DNA from: Flavobacterium sp.
GTDB lineage: Bacteria; Bacteroidota; Bacteroidia; Flavobacteriales; Flavobacteriaceae
Reading direction: 5' to 3'
DNA: 50,280 bases
NCBI RefSeq assembly: GCF_013822155.1
Contig: NZ_PNJW01000017.1
Span: forward strand, 1-50,280
Part shown: one piece after another, positions 8,021 to 16,802 of the stretch
How the letters are laid out: each line of letters opens with the position of its first letter
Position numbering within the stretch: the first letter of the stretch is position 1
The notes under the pieces: generated by a model
What the model saw: the letters and a program-made list of their open reading frames with translations, nothing else
Database searches by the model: none
Told to the model about the DNA's origin: nothing
Translations under genes and position numbers: made by a program

Positions 8021-10852
8021 ATGTTGCATTCAAATGAAATGATTGAAGTATTAGGTGCTCGAGTTCACAATCTAAAGAACATCGATGTTTCTATTCCCAG
8101 AGAGAAACTGGTCGTGATTACCGGACTTTCAGGTTCAGGAAAATCGTCTTTGGCGTTTGATACTATTTATGCAGAAGGTCAACGGCGATACATCGAAACT
8201 TTTTCAGCCTATGCAAGACAATTTTTAGGTGGATTGGAAAGACCAGACGTTGATAAAATTGACGGACTTTCACCCGTGATTGCTATTGAGCAAAAAACTA
8301 CAAGCAAAAGCCCACGTTCCACTGTTGGCACCATTACAGAAATTTATGATTTTCTTCGTTTATTGTATGCTCGAACGGCAGATGCTTATAGCTATAACAC
8401 CGGAGAAAAGATGGTTTCGTATTCCGACGAACAAATAAAAGCATTAATTCTCGATTCTTTCAAAGGTAGACGAATCAATATATTAGCTCCTATCATCCGG
8501 TCAAGAAAAGGTCATTATGCGGAGTTGTTTCAACAAATTGCCAAACAAGGTTTTGTAAAAGTTCGTGTTGATGGAGAAATACAGGATTTAATCTCCGGAA
8601 TGAAAGTCGACCGATATAAAACCCATGATATTGAAATCGTTATCGACCGAATGCAAATTGAAAATGATGTTGAAACAGATAATCGTTTAGCTGAAAGTAT
8701 TAAAACGGCGATGCACCACGGTGATGATGTCATAATAGTAATTGAACAGGAAAGTAAGGAAGTAAGGTACTTTAGTCGAACTTTAATGTGCCCAACTTCA
8801 GGAATATCTTATCCAAATCCGGAACCAAACAATTTTTCGTTCAACTCACCAAAAGGAGCTTGTGAACATTGTAATGGTTTAGGAACTATCAATCAGATAA
8901 ATTTAAAAAAAATAATTCCTAATCCAAAATCATCAATCAAACAAGGTGGTTTTGCTCCATTGGGAGAATATAAAAGTACCTGGATTTTTAAACAATTAGA
9001 AACCATTGGAGAAAAATATGGTTTTAAAATAACAGACCCAATTGAAACGATTTCCGAAGAAGCAATGAATATGATTTTGAATGGTGGAAAAGATAAATTT
9101 ACTGTTGCTTCTAAAACGTTAGGTATTACTAAAGAATATAAAATTGAATTTGAAGGCATTTCGCATTTTATCAAAAATCAACATGACGAAAGCAATTCTG
9201 CTTCCATTAAACGTTGGGCTAAAGAATTCATGGATGAAATTGAATGCCCACATTGTGAAGGTTCTCGATTAAAAAAGGAAGCTCTTTACTTTAAAATAAA
9301 TGATAAAAATATTGCCGATTTATCACAAATGGATATTTCGGAATTGACAAAATGGTTTGCTATTTTAGATTCCTATTTATCTGATAAACAAAAAGCTATT
9401 GCAGTTGAAATAAATAAAGAGATTAAATCCCGTTTGCAATTTCTATTAGATGTTGGTTTGAATTATTTATCGCTGAACAGAAGCTCAAAATCGCTGTCCG
9501 GAGGCGAAGCTCAACGCATACGATTGGCTACTCAAATTGGTTCTCAATTAGTAGGTGTTTTATATATTTTAGATGAGCCGAGCATAGGATTGCATCAACG
9601 AGATAACGAACGATTGATTAACTCTTTGGAAAATCTTCGTGACATTGGCAACTCCGTTTTGGTTGTGGAACACGATAAAGAAATGATTGAACGAGCCGAT
9701 TGGGTTATTGATATTGGTCCAAAAGCAGGACGATTTGGTGGTCAAATTATTAGTGAAGGAACCCCAAAACAGTTATTGTTAGAAAAAACAATGACCGCTC
9801 AATATTTAAATGGCAACTTAAAAATTGAAGTACCTAAAAAACGGCGAGATGGCAATGGAAAGTTTTTGAAATTATCAGGTGCTACAGGAAATAATTTAAA
9901 AAATGTGACAGTAGAATTTCCGTTGGGTAAGTTAATTTGTGTTACAGGAGTTTCCGGAAGTGGAAAATCAACTTTAATAAATGAAACACTCTACCCTATT
10001 TTAAATGAGCACTTCTTTAATGCTGTAAAAAAACCACAACCATACAAAAAGATAGAAGGTTTAGAACATATTGATAAGGTTATTGATATCGATCAAAGTC
10101 CGATTGGTAGAACTCCCAGAAGTAATCCGGCCACCTATACCGATGTTTTTTCAGAAATCAGAAGTTTATATACACAAACTCCGGAAGCTATGATTCGTGG
10201 CTATAAGGCTGGTCGATTCAGCTTTAATGTTTCCGGTGGACGATGCGAAACGTGTGAAGGTTCGGGTGTTCGAACCATTGAAATGAGTTTTTTACCGGAT
10301 GTTTACGTAGAATGTGAAACCTGTATGGGTAAACGATTCAATCGCGAAACCTTAGAAATTCGATACAAAGGAAAATCAATTTCAGATGTATTAAATATGA
10401 CAGTGGATGAAGCGGTAGACTTTTTTGAAAACATACCCAAAATATTCCGAAAAGTTAAAACCATTCAAGAAGTTGGCTTAGGTTATATCACATTGGGACA
10501 ACAAAGCACTACTCTTTCAGGTGGTGAAGCTCAACGTATTAAATTAGCCACTGAACTTTCCAAAAAAGATACCGGTAATACATTTTATATTTTAGATGAA
10601 CCCACAACCGGATTACATTTTGAAGATATTCGGGTATTAATGGAAGTGATTACAAAGCTTGTAGATAAAGGAAATACCGTTTTAGTGATTGAACACAATA
10701 TGGATGTAATTAAGTTAGCAGATTATATTATCGACATCGGTTTAGAAGGAGGAAAAGGTGGCGGAGAAGTTATCTGCAAAGGAACTCCTGAAGAAATCAT
10801 CAAAAACAAAAAGAGTTTCACTGCTCAATTTCTGAAAAAAGAATTACTTTAG
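8021..10852 (+). CDS. uvrA: excinuclease ABC subunit A
   Basis: 943 residues from ATG 8021, placed just behind a promoter; the normal UvrA length. UvrA is the ATPase that detects DNA damage and loads UvrB in nucleotide excision repair. It has two ABC modules: Walker [10 protein letters not shown] near the N-terminus and GVSGSGKST near 640; signatures [12 protein letters not shown] and [12 protein letters not shown]; Walker B regions LYILDEPS and FYILDEPT. Zinc sites: CPHCEG, and [11 protein letters not shown] with CETCMG are complete; the finger beginning at C257 reads CPTSG where many homologues have CPxCG, while its partner CEHCNG is kept. Thirty bases separate it from the LOG-family gene downstream. 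Confidence 0.95.
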   Translation: MLHSNEMIEVLGARVHNLKNIDVSIPREKLVVITGLSGSGKSSLAFDTIYAEGQRRYIETFSAYARQFLGGLERPDVDKIDGLSPVIAIEQKTTSKSPRSTVGTITEIYDFLRLLYARTADAYSYNTGEKMVSYSDEQIKALILDSFKGRRINILAPIIRSRKGHYAELFQQIAKQGFVKVRVDGEIQDLISGMKVDRYKTHDIEIVIDRMQIENDVETDNRLAESIKTAMHHGDDVIIVIEQESKEVRYFSRTLMCPTSGISYPNPEPNNFSFNSPKGACEHCNGLGTINQINLKKIIPNPKSSIKQGGFAPLGEYKSTWIFKQLETIGEKYGFKITDPIETISEEAMNMILNGGKDKFTVASKTLGITKEYKIEFEGISHFIKNQHDESNSASIKRWAKEFMDEIECPHCEGSRLKKEALYFKINDKNIADLSQMDISELTKWFAILDSYLSDKQKAIAVEINKEIKSRLQFLLDVGLNYLSLNRSSKSLSGGEAQRIRLATQIGSQLVGVLYILDEPSIGLHQRDNERLINSLENLRDIGNSVLVVEHDKEMIERADWVIDIGPKAGRFGGQIISEGTPKQLLLEKTMTAQYLNGNLKIEVPKKRRDGNGKFLKLSGATGNNLKNVTVEFPLGKLICVTGVSGSGKSTLINETLYPILNEHFFNAVKKPQPYKKIEGLEHIDKVIDIDQSPIGRTPRSNPATYTDVFSEIRSLYTQTPEAMIRGYKAGRFSFNVSGGRCETCEGSGVRTIEMSFLPDVYVECETCMGKRFNRETLEIRYKGKSISDVLNMTVDEAVDFFENIPKIFRKVKTIQEVGLGYITLGQQSTTLSGGEAQRIKLATELSKKDTGNTFYILDEPTTGLHFEDIRVLMEVITKLVDKGNTVLVIEHNMDVIKLADYIIDIGLEGGKGGGEVICKGTPEEIIKNKKSFTAQFLKKELL

Positions 10853-10882
10853 CTTGTTTGTTTAATTTAAAAAAAAGATAGA

Positions 10883-11608
10883 ATGTCTGTAGATCAATAC
10901 GAAAGCGAAGAACACAGAATACAAGAAAAGTTCAAACAAAAAACTTGGAACGAAATCCGAACTAATGATTCTTGGGCCATTTTTAAAATCATGTCTGAGT
11001 TTGTGAATGGCTATGAAAGCATGTCCAGAATTGGGCCATGTGTTTCCATTTTTGGTTCTGCCAGAACAAAACCGGGTGAGAAATATTACGAATTAGCTGA
11101 AAATATAGCCTATAAAATCAGTAAAGCCGGTTATGGTGTAATTACCGGTGGCGGACCGGGTATTATGGAAGCAGGAAACAAAGGTGCTCATCGTGGTGAA
11201 GGAACTTCCGTTGGTTTAAATATTGAATTGCCTTTTGAACAGCACTTTAATCCCTATATCGATAAAGATAAAAACCTGAATTTTGATTACTTTTTTGTTC
11301 GGAAAGTTATGTTTGTCAAGTATTCACAAGGATTTGTAGTAATGCCGGGCGGATTTGGAACATTGGATGAAATGTTTGAAGCTGTTACTTTAATTCAAAC
11401 CAAAAAAATCGGGAAGTTTCCAATTATTTTAGTTGGAACTGATTATTGGTCTGGTTTATTAGATTGGATTAAAAATGTAATGATTGACAAATTTAAAAAT
11501 GCCAATCCGGAAGACATGAATCTAATTCGAGTAGTTGACACTGAAGATGAAGTAGTTGAAGCTTTAGACGCTTTCTACAAAAAATACAATTTGAGTCCAA
11601 ACTTTTAA
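10883..11608 (+). CDS. LOG-family protein (TIGR00730, cytokinin riboside monophosphate phosphoribohydrolase-like)
   Basis: 241 residues. Rossmann-fold LOG family with GGGPGIMEAGNKGA and the signature PGGFGTLDEMFE, which includes the catalytic glutamate region. Family members hydrolyse nucleoside 5'-monophosphates to free base and ribose 5-phosphate. The substrate here is not known, and many bacterial members are nucleotide salvage or detoxifying enzymes rather than hormone makers. It follows uvrA by 30 bases on the same strand and probably shares its transcript; a long hairpin terminator follows. Confidence 0.88.
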   Translation: MSVDQYESEEHRIQEKFKQKTWNEIRTNDSWAIFKIMSEFVNGYESMSRIGPCVSIFGSARTKPGEKYYELAENIAYKISKAGYGVITGGGPGIMEAGNKGAHRGEGTSVGLNIELPFEQHFNPYIDKDKNLNFDYFFVRKVMFVKYSQGFVVMPGGFGTLDEMFEAVTLIQTKKIGKFPIILVGTDYWSGLLDWIKNVMIDKFKNANPEDMNLIRVVDTEDEVVEALDAFYKKYNLSPNF

Positions 11609-11614
11609 TAAAAA

Positions 11615-11654
11615 ACCACTAATTCAGAAATTTAATTTTTCATGAATTAGTGGT
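11615..11654. terminator. bidirectional terminator
   Basis: Perfect 12-bp stem ACCACTAATTCA (11615-11626) with TGAATTAGTGGT (11643-11654), loop of 16. A strong T run follows it on the minus strand and a weaker CTATTT on the plus strand. It sits between the convergent LOG gene and secreted endonuclease gene. Confidence 0.8.
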
Positions 11655-11696
11655 CTATTTAAAAACGAATTAATCTTGTTGATTAGTTTGTTTTTT

Positions 11697-13658
11697 TTAT
11701 TTTATGATAATCTTTTTCGTAATTATTTGATTTTCAGTTTGAATTTTCATGAGGTACATTCCTGAGGGTAAATTTAATTTTAATTGAGTAAATCCTTCAA
11801 TTTCTTTCGATAAAACTTGTTGTCCGTTTATAGCATAAATTTCAACTTTCGCAAACGATTCAACTCCGCTTATTGTAATTTCATCACGAGTCGGAATTGG
11901 ATAAACCCGAACATTTGCTTCATCAAATTTAGGTTGACTAAGTGTTGGAAACCATTGTTGTCCATAATTTTCACCCCAAATATAATCAGCTAAATTAGGA
12001 TAATCGATAAACGGATTTCGATTAACTTGCCATGTATAGATATAATTATTTCGATTCATTTCAAAATCATCAGCCGGATCAGTAGAATTCCAAGTTAACA
12101 AAGAAGCTAAATCTCCTATTTGTCCCGAAATATTATCCGCTGGATTTCCATTGACTAAAGTTAATCCGTTGTAACGAACAGCCATATAAAATAAGGAACG
12201 GGCAACATCGCCTTTCCATGTTCCTAAACTTCCTGTTGGTCCGTTATAATCAGTACCATAATCTCTGTTACTGCGAGAACTGTTTTCCTGACCATCTTCT
12301 GCTCTAATATGATGAGCATCAGCATGACCGGACAAAATATCATCCGCATTGGTTGGCAACCAAATATTTATCCCATCTGCAAAAGAAGAAGTTCCGTCAG
12401 CAAATCCACCTCTTGATTGAGGCCAAATGTGCTCACGATTCCAAACACCAATTGTACTTGGACCTAATTGATAGTCAATTTTTGAACGAGGCTGTTCAAC
12501 GTACATTAACCAAACCTCATTGTTATTAGCCGGATTTTGATCAGCGATTTTTAAAATATCCACAATATCACCATAATTATGAGCATGCACAATTTCAGGG
12601 TTCGCGATAATATCTTGTAAAGCCTGCTTTAAACTTTCTCCAGACAAACCTTCTAAAGAGGAATAATATCCAACGGGTACGGTGCTTGTAACATTTCCAA
12701 AGGTTGGAGCCATTGGTGACCCCCAAGAAGCTACATTATAATTTATATCTTTTACTCTGATTTTTACATTATTATTTAAAGTTATATAACCTTCCGGTAA
12801 AGAAACTACTACAATTGACATCGTTTCATCTCCATCATTTAATCCATCATCAATTACTTGAATAGTTGTAGAACCACTTGAAGTACCCGATGGAATTGAA
12901 ATAGATAAATTTCCAGTAAAATCAGCATTTGTAAATGATCCATTGGCAAGATTTAAAGTAAAATTTAAATCTGTTGTTACAGGTGTATCAGTTGTAAATG
13001 TAATCGCTATATTTTCACTTTCATTCAAAACAGAAACACTTGTTGAAAGAGTAATTCCGTTGTAAACAATACCACTGCCATCATTATTGGTCCGTGGAGT
13101 TGGTGTTTTTACTTCATACGTTCCATCATTTTTACGTTGAATAGACTGAGAAGCCGCTAAGGAATTTACATTTTCATTTGGCTGAGTTGATACCCCTAAA
13201 ATTGTTTTCAGTTCTGTTGCTTGTGTAATCCCATTACCATAAACTAAAGCATCAATTAAATTTACTGCTGTTGCCGGAGTATCAATTGGAAAATTATCAA
13301 CAATATCTTGATAAATGGCTAATGCATCAGGACCATTTTGAACAGAATTTTGAGGAAATAATAAAGAAGGAGCCGGATTTACCTGCGAATTTCCAAGCAA
13401 AATAATGCCGTTTCCATCCGTTATTAACCCCGCTAAATTAATAGTGTAATAACTTAATGTTCCTGTTCCGGAAGTACTGCCATTATACATGACTATGATA
13501 TAGCCGTCAAGTGAAAAAAATGGAGTTTGAGATTTGAGTTCAATAAATTCTTTTACGTCTAAACCGGGGGTGTCAGCATCTACTTCATTGATTACCACTT
13601 GTGAAAAAACGCAAGTAGACATAAGTAAACCGACCCAAAGAAGTACTCTTTTTGTCAT
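11697..13658 (-). CDS. secreted endonuclease I with lamin-tail, Calx-beta and T9SS sorting domains
   Basis: 653 residues from ATG 13658, which begins a signal peptide (MTKRVLLWVGLLMSTCVFSQ) 18 bases after a promoter box. Order: lamin-tail domain (about 20-170, VVINEVDADTPG, EFIELKS), Calx-beta domain (about 200-315, DDGLNDGDETMSI), endonuclease I domain (about 320-560) with REHIWPQSRGG, where the histidine is the usual catalytic base and N-rich residues bind the metal, and the C-terminal type IX sorting domain (about 585-653) starting VRVYPIPTRDE. It is expected to be exported and bound to the cell surface, degrading external DNA for nutrition or biofilm turnover. Convergent with the LOG gene. 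Confidence 0.9.
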   Translation of the reverse strand: MTKRVLLWVGLLMSTCVFSQVVINEVDADTPGLDVKEFIELKSQTPFFSLDGYIIVMYNGSTSGTGTLSYYTINLAGLITDGNGIILLGNSQVNPAPSLLFPQNSVQNGPDALAIYQDIVDNFPIDTPATAVNLIDALVYGNGITQATELKTILGVSTQPNENVNSLAASQSIQRKNDGTYEVKTPTPRTNNDGSGIVYNGITLSTSVSVLNESENIAITFTTDTPVTTDLNFTLNLANGSFTNADFTGNLSISIPSGTSSGSTTIQVIDDGLNDGDETMSIVVVSLPEGYITLNNNVKIRVKDINYNVASWGSPMAPTFGNVTSTVPVGYYSSLEGLSGESLKQALQDIIANPEIVHAHNYGDIVDILKIADQNPANNNEVWLMYVEQPRSKIDYQLGPSTIGVWNREHIWPQSRGGFADGTSSFADGINIWLPTNADDILSGHADAHHIRAEDGQENSSRSNRDYGTDYNGPTGSLGTWKGDVARSLFYMAVRYNGLTLVNGNPADNISGQIGDLASLLTWNSTDPADDFEMNRNNYIYTWQVNRNPFIDYPNLADYIWGENYGQQWFPTLSQPKFDEANVRVYPIPTRDEITISGVESFAKVEIYAINGQQVLSKEIEGFTQLKLNLPSGMYLMKIQTENQIITKKIIIK

Positions 13659-13675
13659 TGGTATTTTAGTTTTGT

Positions 13676-13683
13676 CAAATTTA
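13676..13683 (-). promoter_or_regulatory. -7 promoter element of the endonuclease gene (TAAATTTG)
   Basis: Exact TAnnTTTG match on the minus strand, 17 bases before ATG 13658. It decides for that start over one 35 codons further upstream. No clear -33 box. Confidence 0.55.
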
Positions 13684-13778
13684 CTTAATATTATCTTAAA
13701 CACTAGTGTTTTTAACATTTTTAAGATTATCTTTTGGTTATATTTACTATCTTTCAACCTCAAAATATATGCGTTCCT

Positions 13779-16616
13779 TTGAATAAGAATACCAAAATTG
13801 CTATTTCCTTTTTATTTCTTTCTATGTTTGGTGTGGGATTTTCTCAACATCAACATAACCTGTTTGTTGAACTTTTCCCGGAACAGAAATCATTACTCAT
13901 AAAACAGGAATTAATCTATCACAATACCTCAGAAAATACACTTTATAAAATTGTATTGAACGATTGGAACAACTCTTTTTCAGAAAAAAATACACCTTTG
14001 GCTAAACGTTTTTCTGACGAACATTACAGAGGATTTCATTTAGCGAATTTTAAAGACAGAGGGAGCACCAATAACTTATCAATCCTTGATTCCGAAAAAC
14101 GAATTGTTGATTGGTGCCGACCTGACAAACACCCTGATATTGTTGAAGTTTTACTCAGTAAACCTTTGAAACCCGGAGAAAAACTAACCTTAAACCTTTT
14201 GTATTACGTAAAAATACCCAACAACAAATTCACTCACTATGGATTTGAAATAGGTGGAGGATATAGTTTAAAAAATTGGTTTTTAACCCCTGCCCGATTA
14301 GAAAACAATACTTTTGCTACTTACAGTAATTTGAATCTTGATGATATTGCAAATGCTCCGTTTAATATAAAAATGAGCCTTAAAATGTCTAAATCTTTAA
14401 AATTATCCTCCGATTTAAATGTTGGAATTCCTGAAATAGATTTGAGCAATCAAACTTATTTTTTAGAAGGTCAAAACAGAACCAATTTTAGTCTATTTAT
14501 AGAACCTTCTCAAACCTATTCAAGTTATAAAAATGTTATAGTTGAAGTAGTCACCAATTTGAATGACAACAAAGTAGATGTAATTCAAAAAGCAATTGTA
14601 ATTGATAGAATAGTAAATTTTGTGGATCAAAATCTAGGAGCCTATCCACACACAAAAATCACAGTATCGCAAACTGATTATGATCGAAATCCATTTTATG
14701 GCTTAAATCAATTACCTTCTTTTATTAGCCCGTTTCCAAATGAGTTATTGTTTGAATTGAAGTTTTTGAAAACCTATATCAACACTTTTTTAGAAAAATC
14801 ATTAAGCTTAGACCCAAGAAAGGACAATTGGATTTATGATGGAATTCAAGTCTACCTCATGATGAATTATATGGATGAAAATTACCCGGAATTGAAAATG
14901 ATGGGTAATATCAGTAAGTTGAAAATACTAAAAGGATATCACTTGATGGATATTGGTTTTAATGAACAGTACAGCTACTTTTATTTGCTCATGGCACGTA
15001 AAAATTTAGACCAAGCGATAGGTGATTTAAAAGATACATCCTTAAAATTCAATGAACAAATTGCGGGAAAATACAGAGCCGGGTTAAGTTTAAAATACCT
15101 CGACAGTTATTTAGGTGATTCTATTGTTTCTACTGGTATTAAACAATTTTACACCAAAAACCGAAAGCAGCAAACTAACCGAACGGATTTTGAAAAAGAA
15201 TTGAAAATCAAAACCGATAGAAACTTAAATTGGTTTTTTGATACCGTAATTGATTCCCGTGATTTAATTGATTATAAATTTCACAACGTCACAAAAACGA
15301 ACGACAGTATCACGGCAACAATTCACAACAAAACAGGCACTGCTGTTCCTTTTCCGGTATATGGCATCAAAGACAAAAAAGTTATTTTCAAAGAATGGTT
15401 TGAAGGTTTTTCTACCGATTCTACCATTACATTGCCAAATAATCAGGCTGACAAAATTGTTATCAATTATAACAATGAAGTTCCGGAATTTAATCTACGA
15501 AATAATTGGCGTTCTGTATCTGATTTTCACATCACTAATAAGCCTTTTAAATTTGTCTTTTTCCAAGATTTAGAAGACCCAAAATACAATCAAATTCTAT
15601 ATGTCCCCATTTTAAATTACAACCTTTATGATGGATTAATGCCCGGTATGCGGTTTTATAACAAAACCATCTTAAACAAGCCATTTATTTACGATATTAA
15701 TCCGGTTTGGGGAGTCAAATCAAAAACATTTGTTGGATCTTTCAGTTTTTTATACACCCAAAACAACAGAAAAAGTGATTGGTATCAAACTATTTACAGT
15801 ATGTCGGGTTCACGATTTCATTATGCTCCCGATGCAGAGTTTTACAAATTTAATCCAATGCTTATTTTCAGAAGACGCGAAAGTGATTTACGAGATAACC
15901 ACAAAGAACAATTGCTCTTTCGTTATGTCATGATTGATAGACAGCAAACTGATTTTATTGATACTGAATCTACAGATGAATACCAAGACTATTCTATTTT
16001 CAACGTCAAATACCTAAACGTTAGAACTGAAGTTTTGAGCCATTATAGCTTTAAAGGTGATTTACAAATTGACCGAACTTTTGGCAAAGCTTCTTTTGAA
16101 GTAGATTTTCGAAAACTATATGATAATAACCGTCAATTCAATATCCGATGGTATGCGGGTTCTTTTTTATACCAAAATACAGATACTGATTATTATGATT
16201 TTGGGATTTCGCAGGTAAATGATTATTTGTTTGACTACAATTTATATGGGCGATCTGAAACCTCCGGGTTTTTCAGCCAACAATATGTTGTAGGGGAAGG
16301 TGCTTTTAAATCTCAATTAGACACTAAACTTTCCAATAAATGGCTCACAACACTTAATACAAGTTACAGTATTTGGAATTGGATTGAATTATATGGCGAC
16401 ATCGGTTTGATAAAAAATGAAAATATTTCACCGGAGTTTATTTACGAAAGTGGAATTCGATTGAATTTATTAACCGATTATTTTGAAATTTATTTGCCCA
16501 TCCACTCCTCAAATGGTTGGGAAATAAACCAAGGAGATTATTTCAGTAAAATGCGATTTATGTTTACTTTAAATCCAAATACGCTTATTGGATTATTTAC
16601 CCGAAAATGGTTTTAA
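13779..16616 (+). CDS. large secreted M1-peptidase-like protein lacking the zinc motif
   Basis: 945 residues if it starts at TTG 13779, which yields a clean signal peptide (MNKNTKIAISFLFLSM...GFSQ); the open frame extends to 13734 but adds a non-signal stretch. The N-terminal half resembles the M1 aminopeptidase beta-sandwich (NTSENTLYKIVLNDWN, a YHN start typical of Bacteroidota M1 proteins) followed by a thermolysin-like helical domain. Where HExxH should lie there is FELKFLKTYINTF, and the next motif WIYDGIQVYLMMNYM stands for the WLDEG(F)..Y segment. No HExxH occurs. The C-terminal 350 residues are rich in aromatic beta strands (FRRRESD, FLYTQNN). It may be a pseudo-enzyme or scaffold at the envelope. 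Confidence 0.7.
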   Translation: MNKNTKIAISFLFLSMFGVGFSQHQHNLFVELFPEQKSLLIKQELIYHNTSENTLYKIVLNDWNNSFSEKNTPLAKRFSDEHYRGFHLANFKDRGSTNNLSILDSEKRIVDWCRPDKHPDIVEVLLSKPLKPGEKLTLNLLYYVKIPNNKFTHYGFEIGGGYSLKNWFLTPARLENNTFATYSNLNLDDIANAPFNIKMSLKMSKSLKLSSDLNVGIPEIDLSNQTYFLEGQNRTNFSLFIEPSQTYSSYKNVIVEVVTNLNDNKVDVIQKAIVIDRIVNFVDQNLGAYPHTKITVSQTDYDRNPFYGLNQLPSFISPFPNELLFELKFLKTYINTFLEKSLSLDPRKDNWIYDGIQVYLMMNYMDENYPELKMMGNISKLKILKGYHLMDIGFNEQYSYFYLLMARKNLDQAIGDLKDTSLKFNEQIAGKYRAGLSLKYLDSYLGDSIVSTGIKQFYTKNRKQQTNRTDFEKELKIKTDRNLNWFFDTVIDSRDLIDYKFHNVTKTNDSITATIHNKTGTAVPFPVYGIKDKKVIFKEWFEGFSTDSTITLPNNQADKIVINYNNEVPEFNLRNNWRSVSDFHITNKPFKFVFFQDLEDPKYNQILYVPILNYNLYDGLMPGMRFYNKTILNKPFIYDINPVWGVKSKTFVGSFSFLYTQNNRKSDWYQTIYSMSGSRFHYAPDAEFYKFNPMLIFRRRESDLRDNHKEQLLFRYVMIDRQQTDFIDTESTDEYQDYSIFNVKYLNVRTEVLSHYSFKGDLQIDRTFGKASFEVDFRKLYDNNRQFNIRWYAGSFLYQNTDTDYYDFGISQVNDYLFDYNLYGRSETSGFFSQQYVVGEGAFKSQLDTKLSNKWLTTLNTSYSIWNWIELYGDIGLIKNENISPEFIYESGIRLNLLTDYFEIYLPIHSSNGWEINQGDYFSKMRFMFTLNPNTLIGLFTRKWF

Positions 16617-16802
16617 ATCATTATAAAATTAAAGATAAATTACATTTTATTTAATTTTTAGCTTATTTTTCAAAAAATAACACAATCTAAACTCTAATTA
16701 ATACCATTTTTTTATCAATAATTGAATTATATTTTTAATTGGATTTTATTATAATTATTTCTTTTTACTTAAATTTGTTCACTACTAGAATATATTTAGA
16801 TT

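Noticed and set aside
10883..11608. lysine decarboxylase
   Set aside because: Old annotation for the PGGxGTxxE family; members are nucleotide phosphoribohydrolases.
13534..13782. 82-codon plus-strand frame upstream of the M1-like gene
   Set aside because: Antisense to the start of the endonuclease gene; no support.
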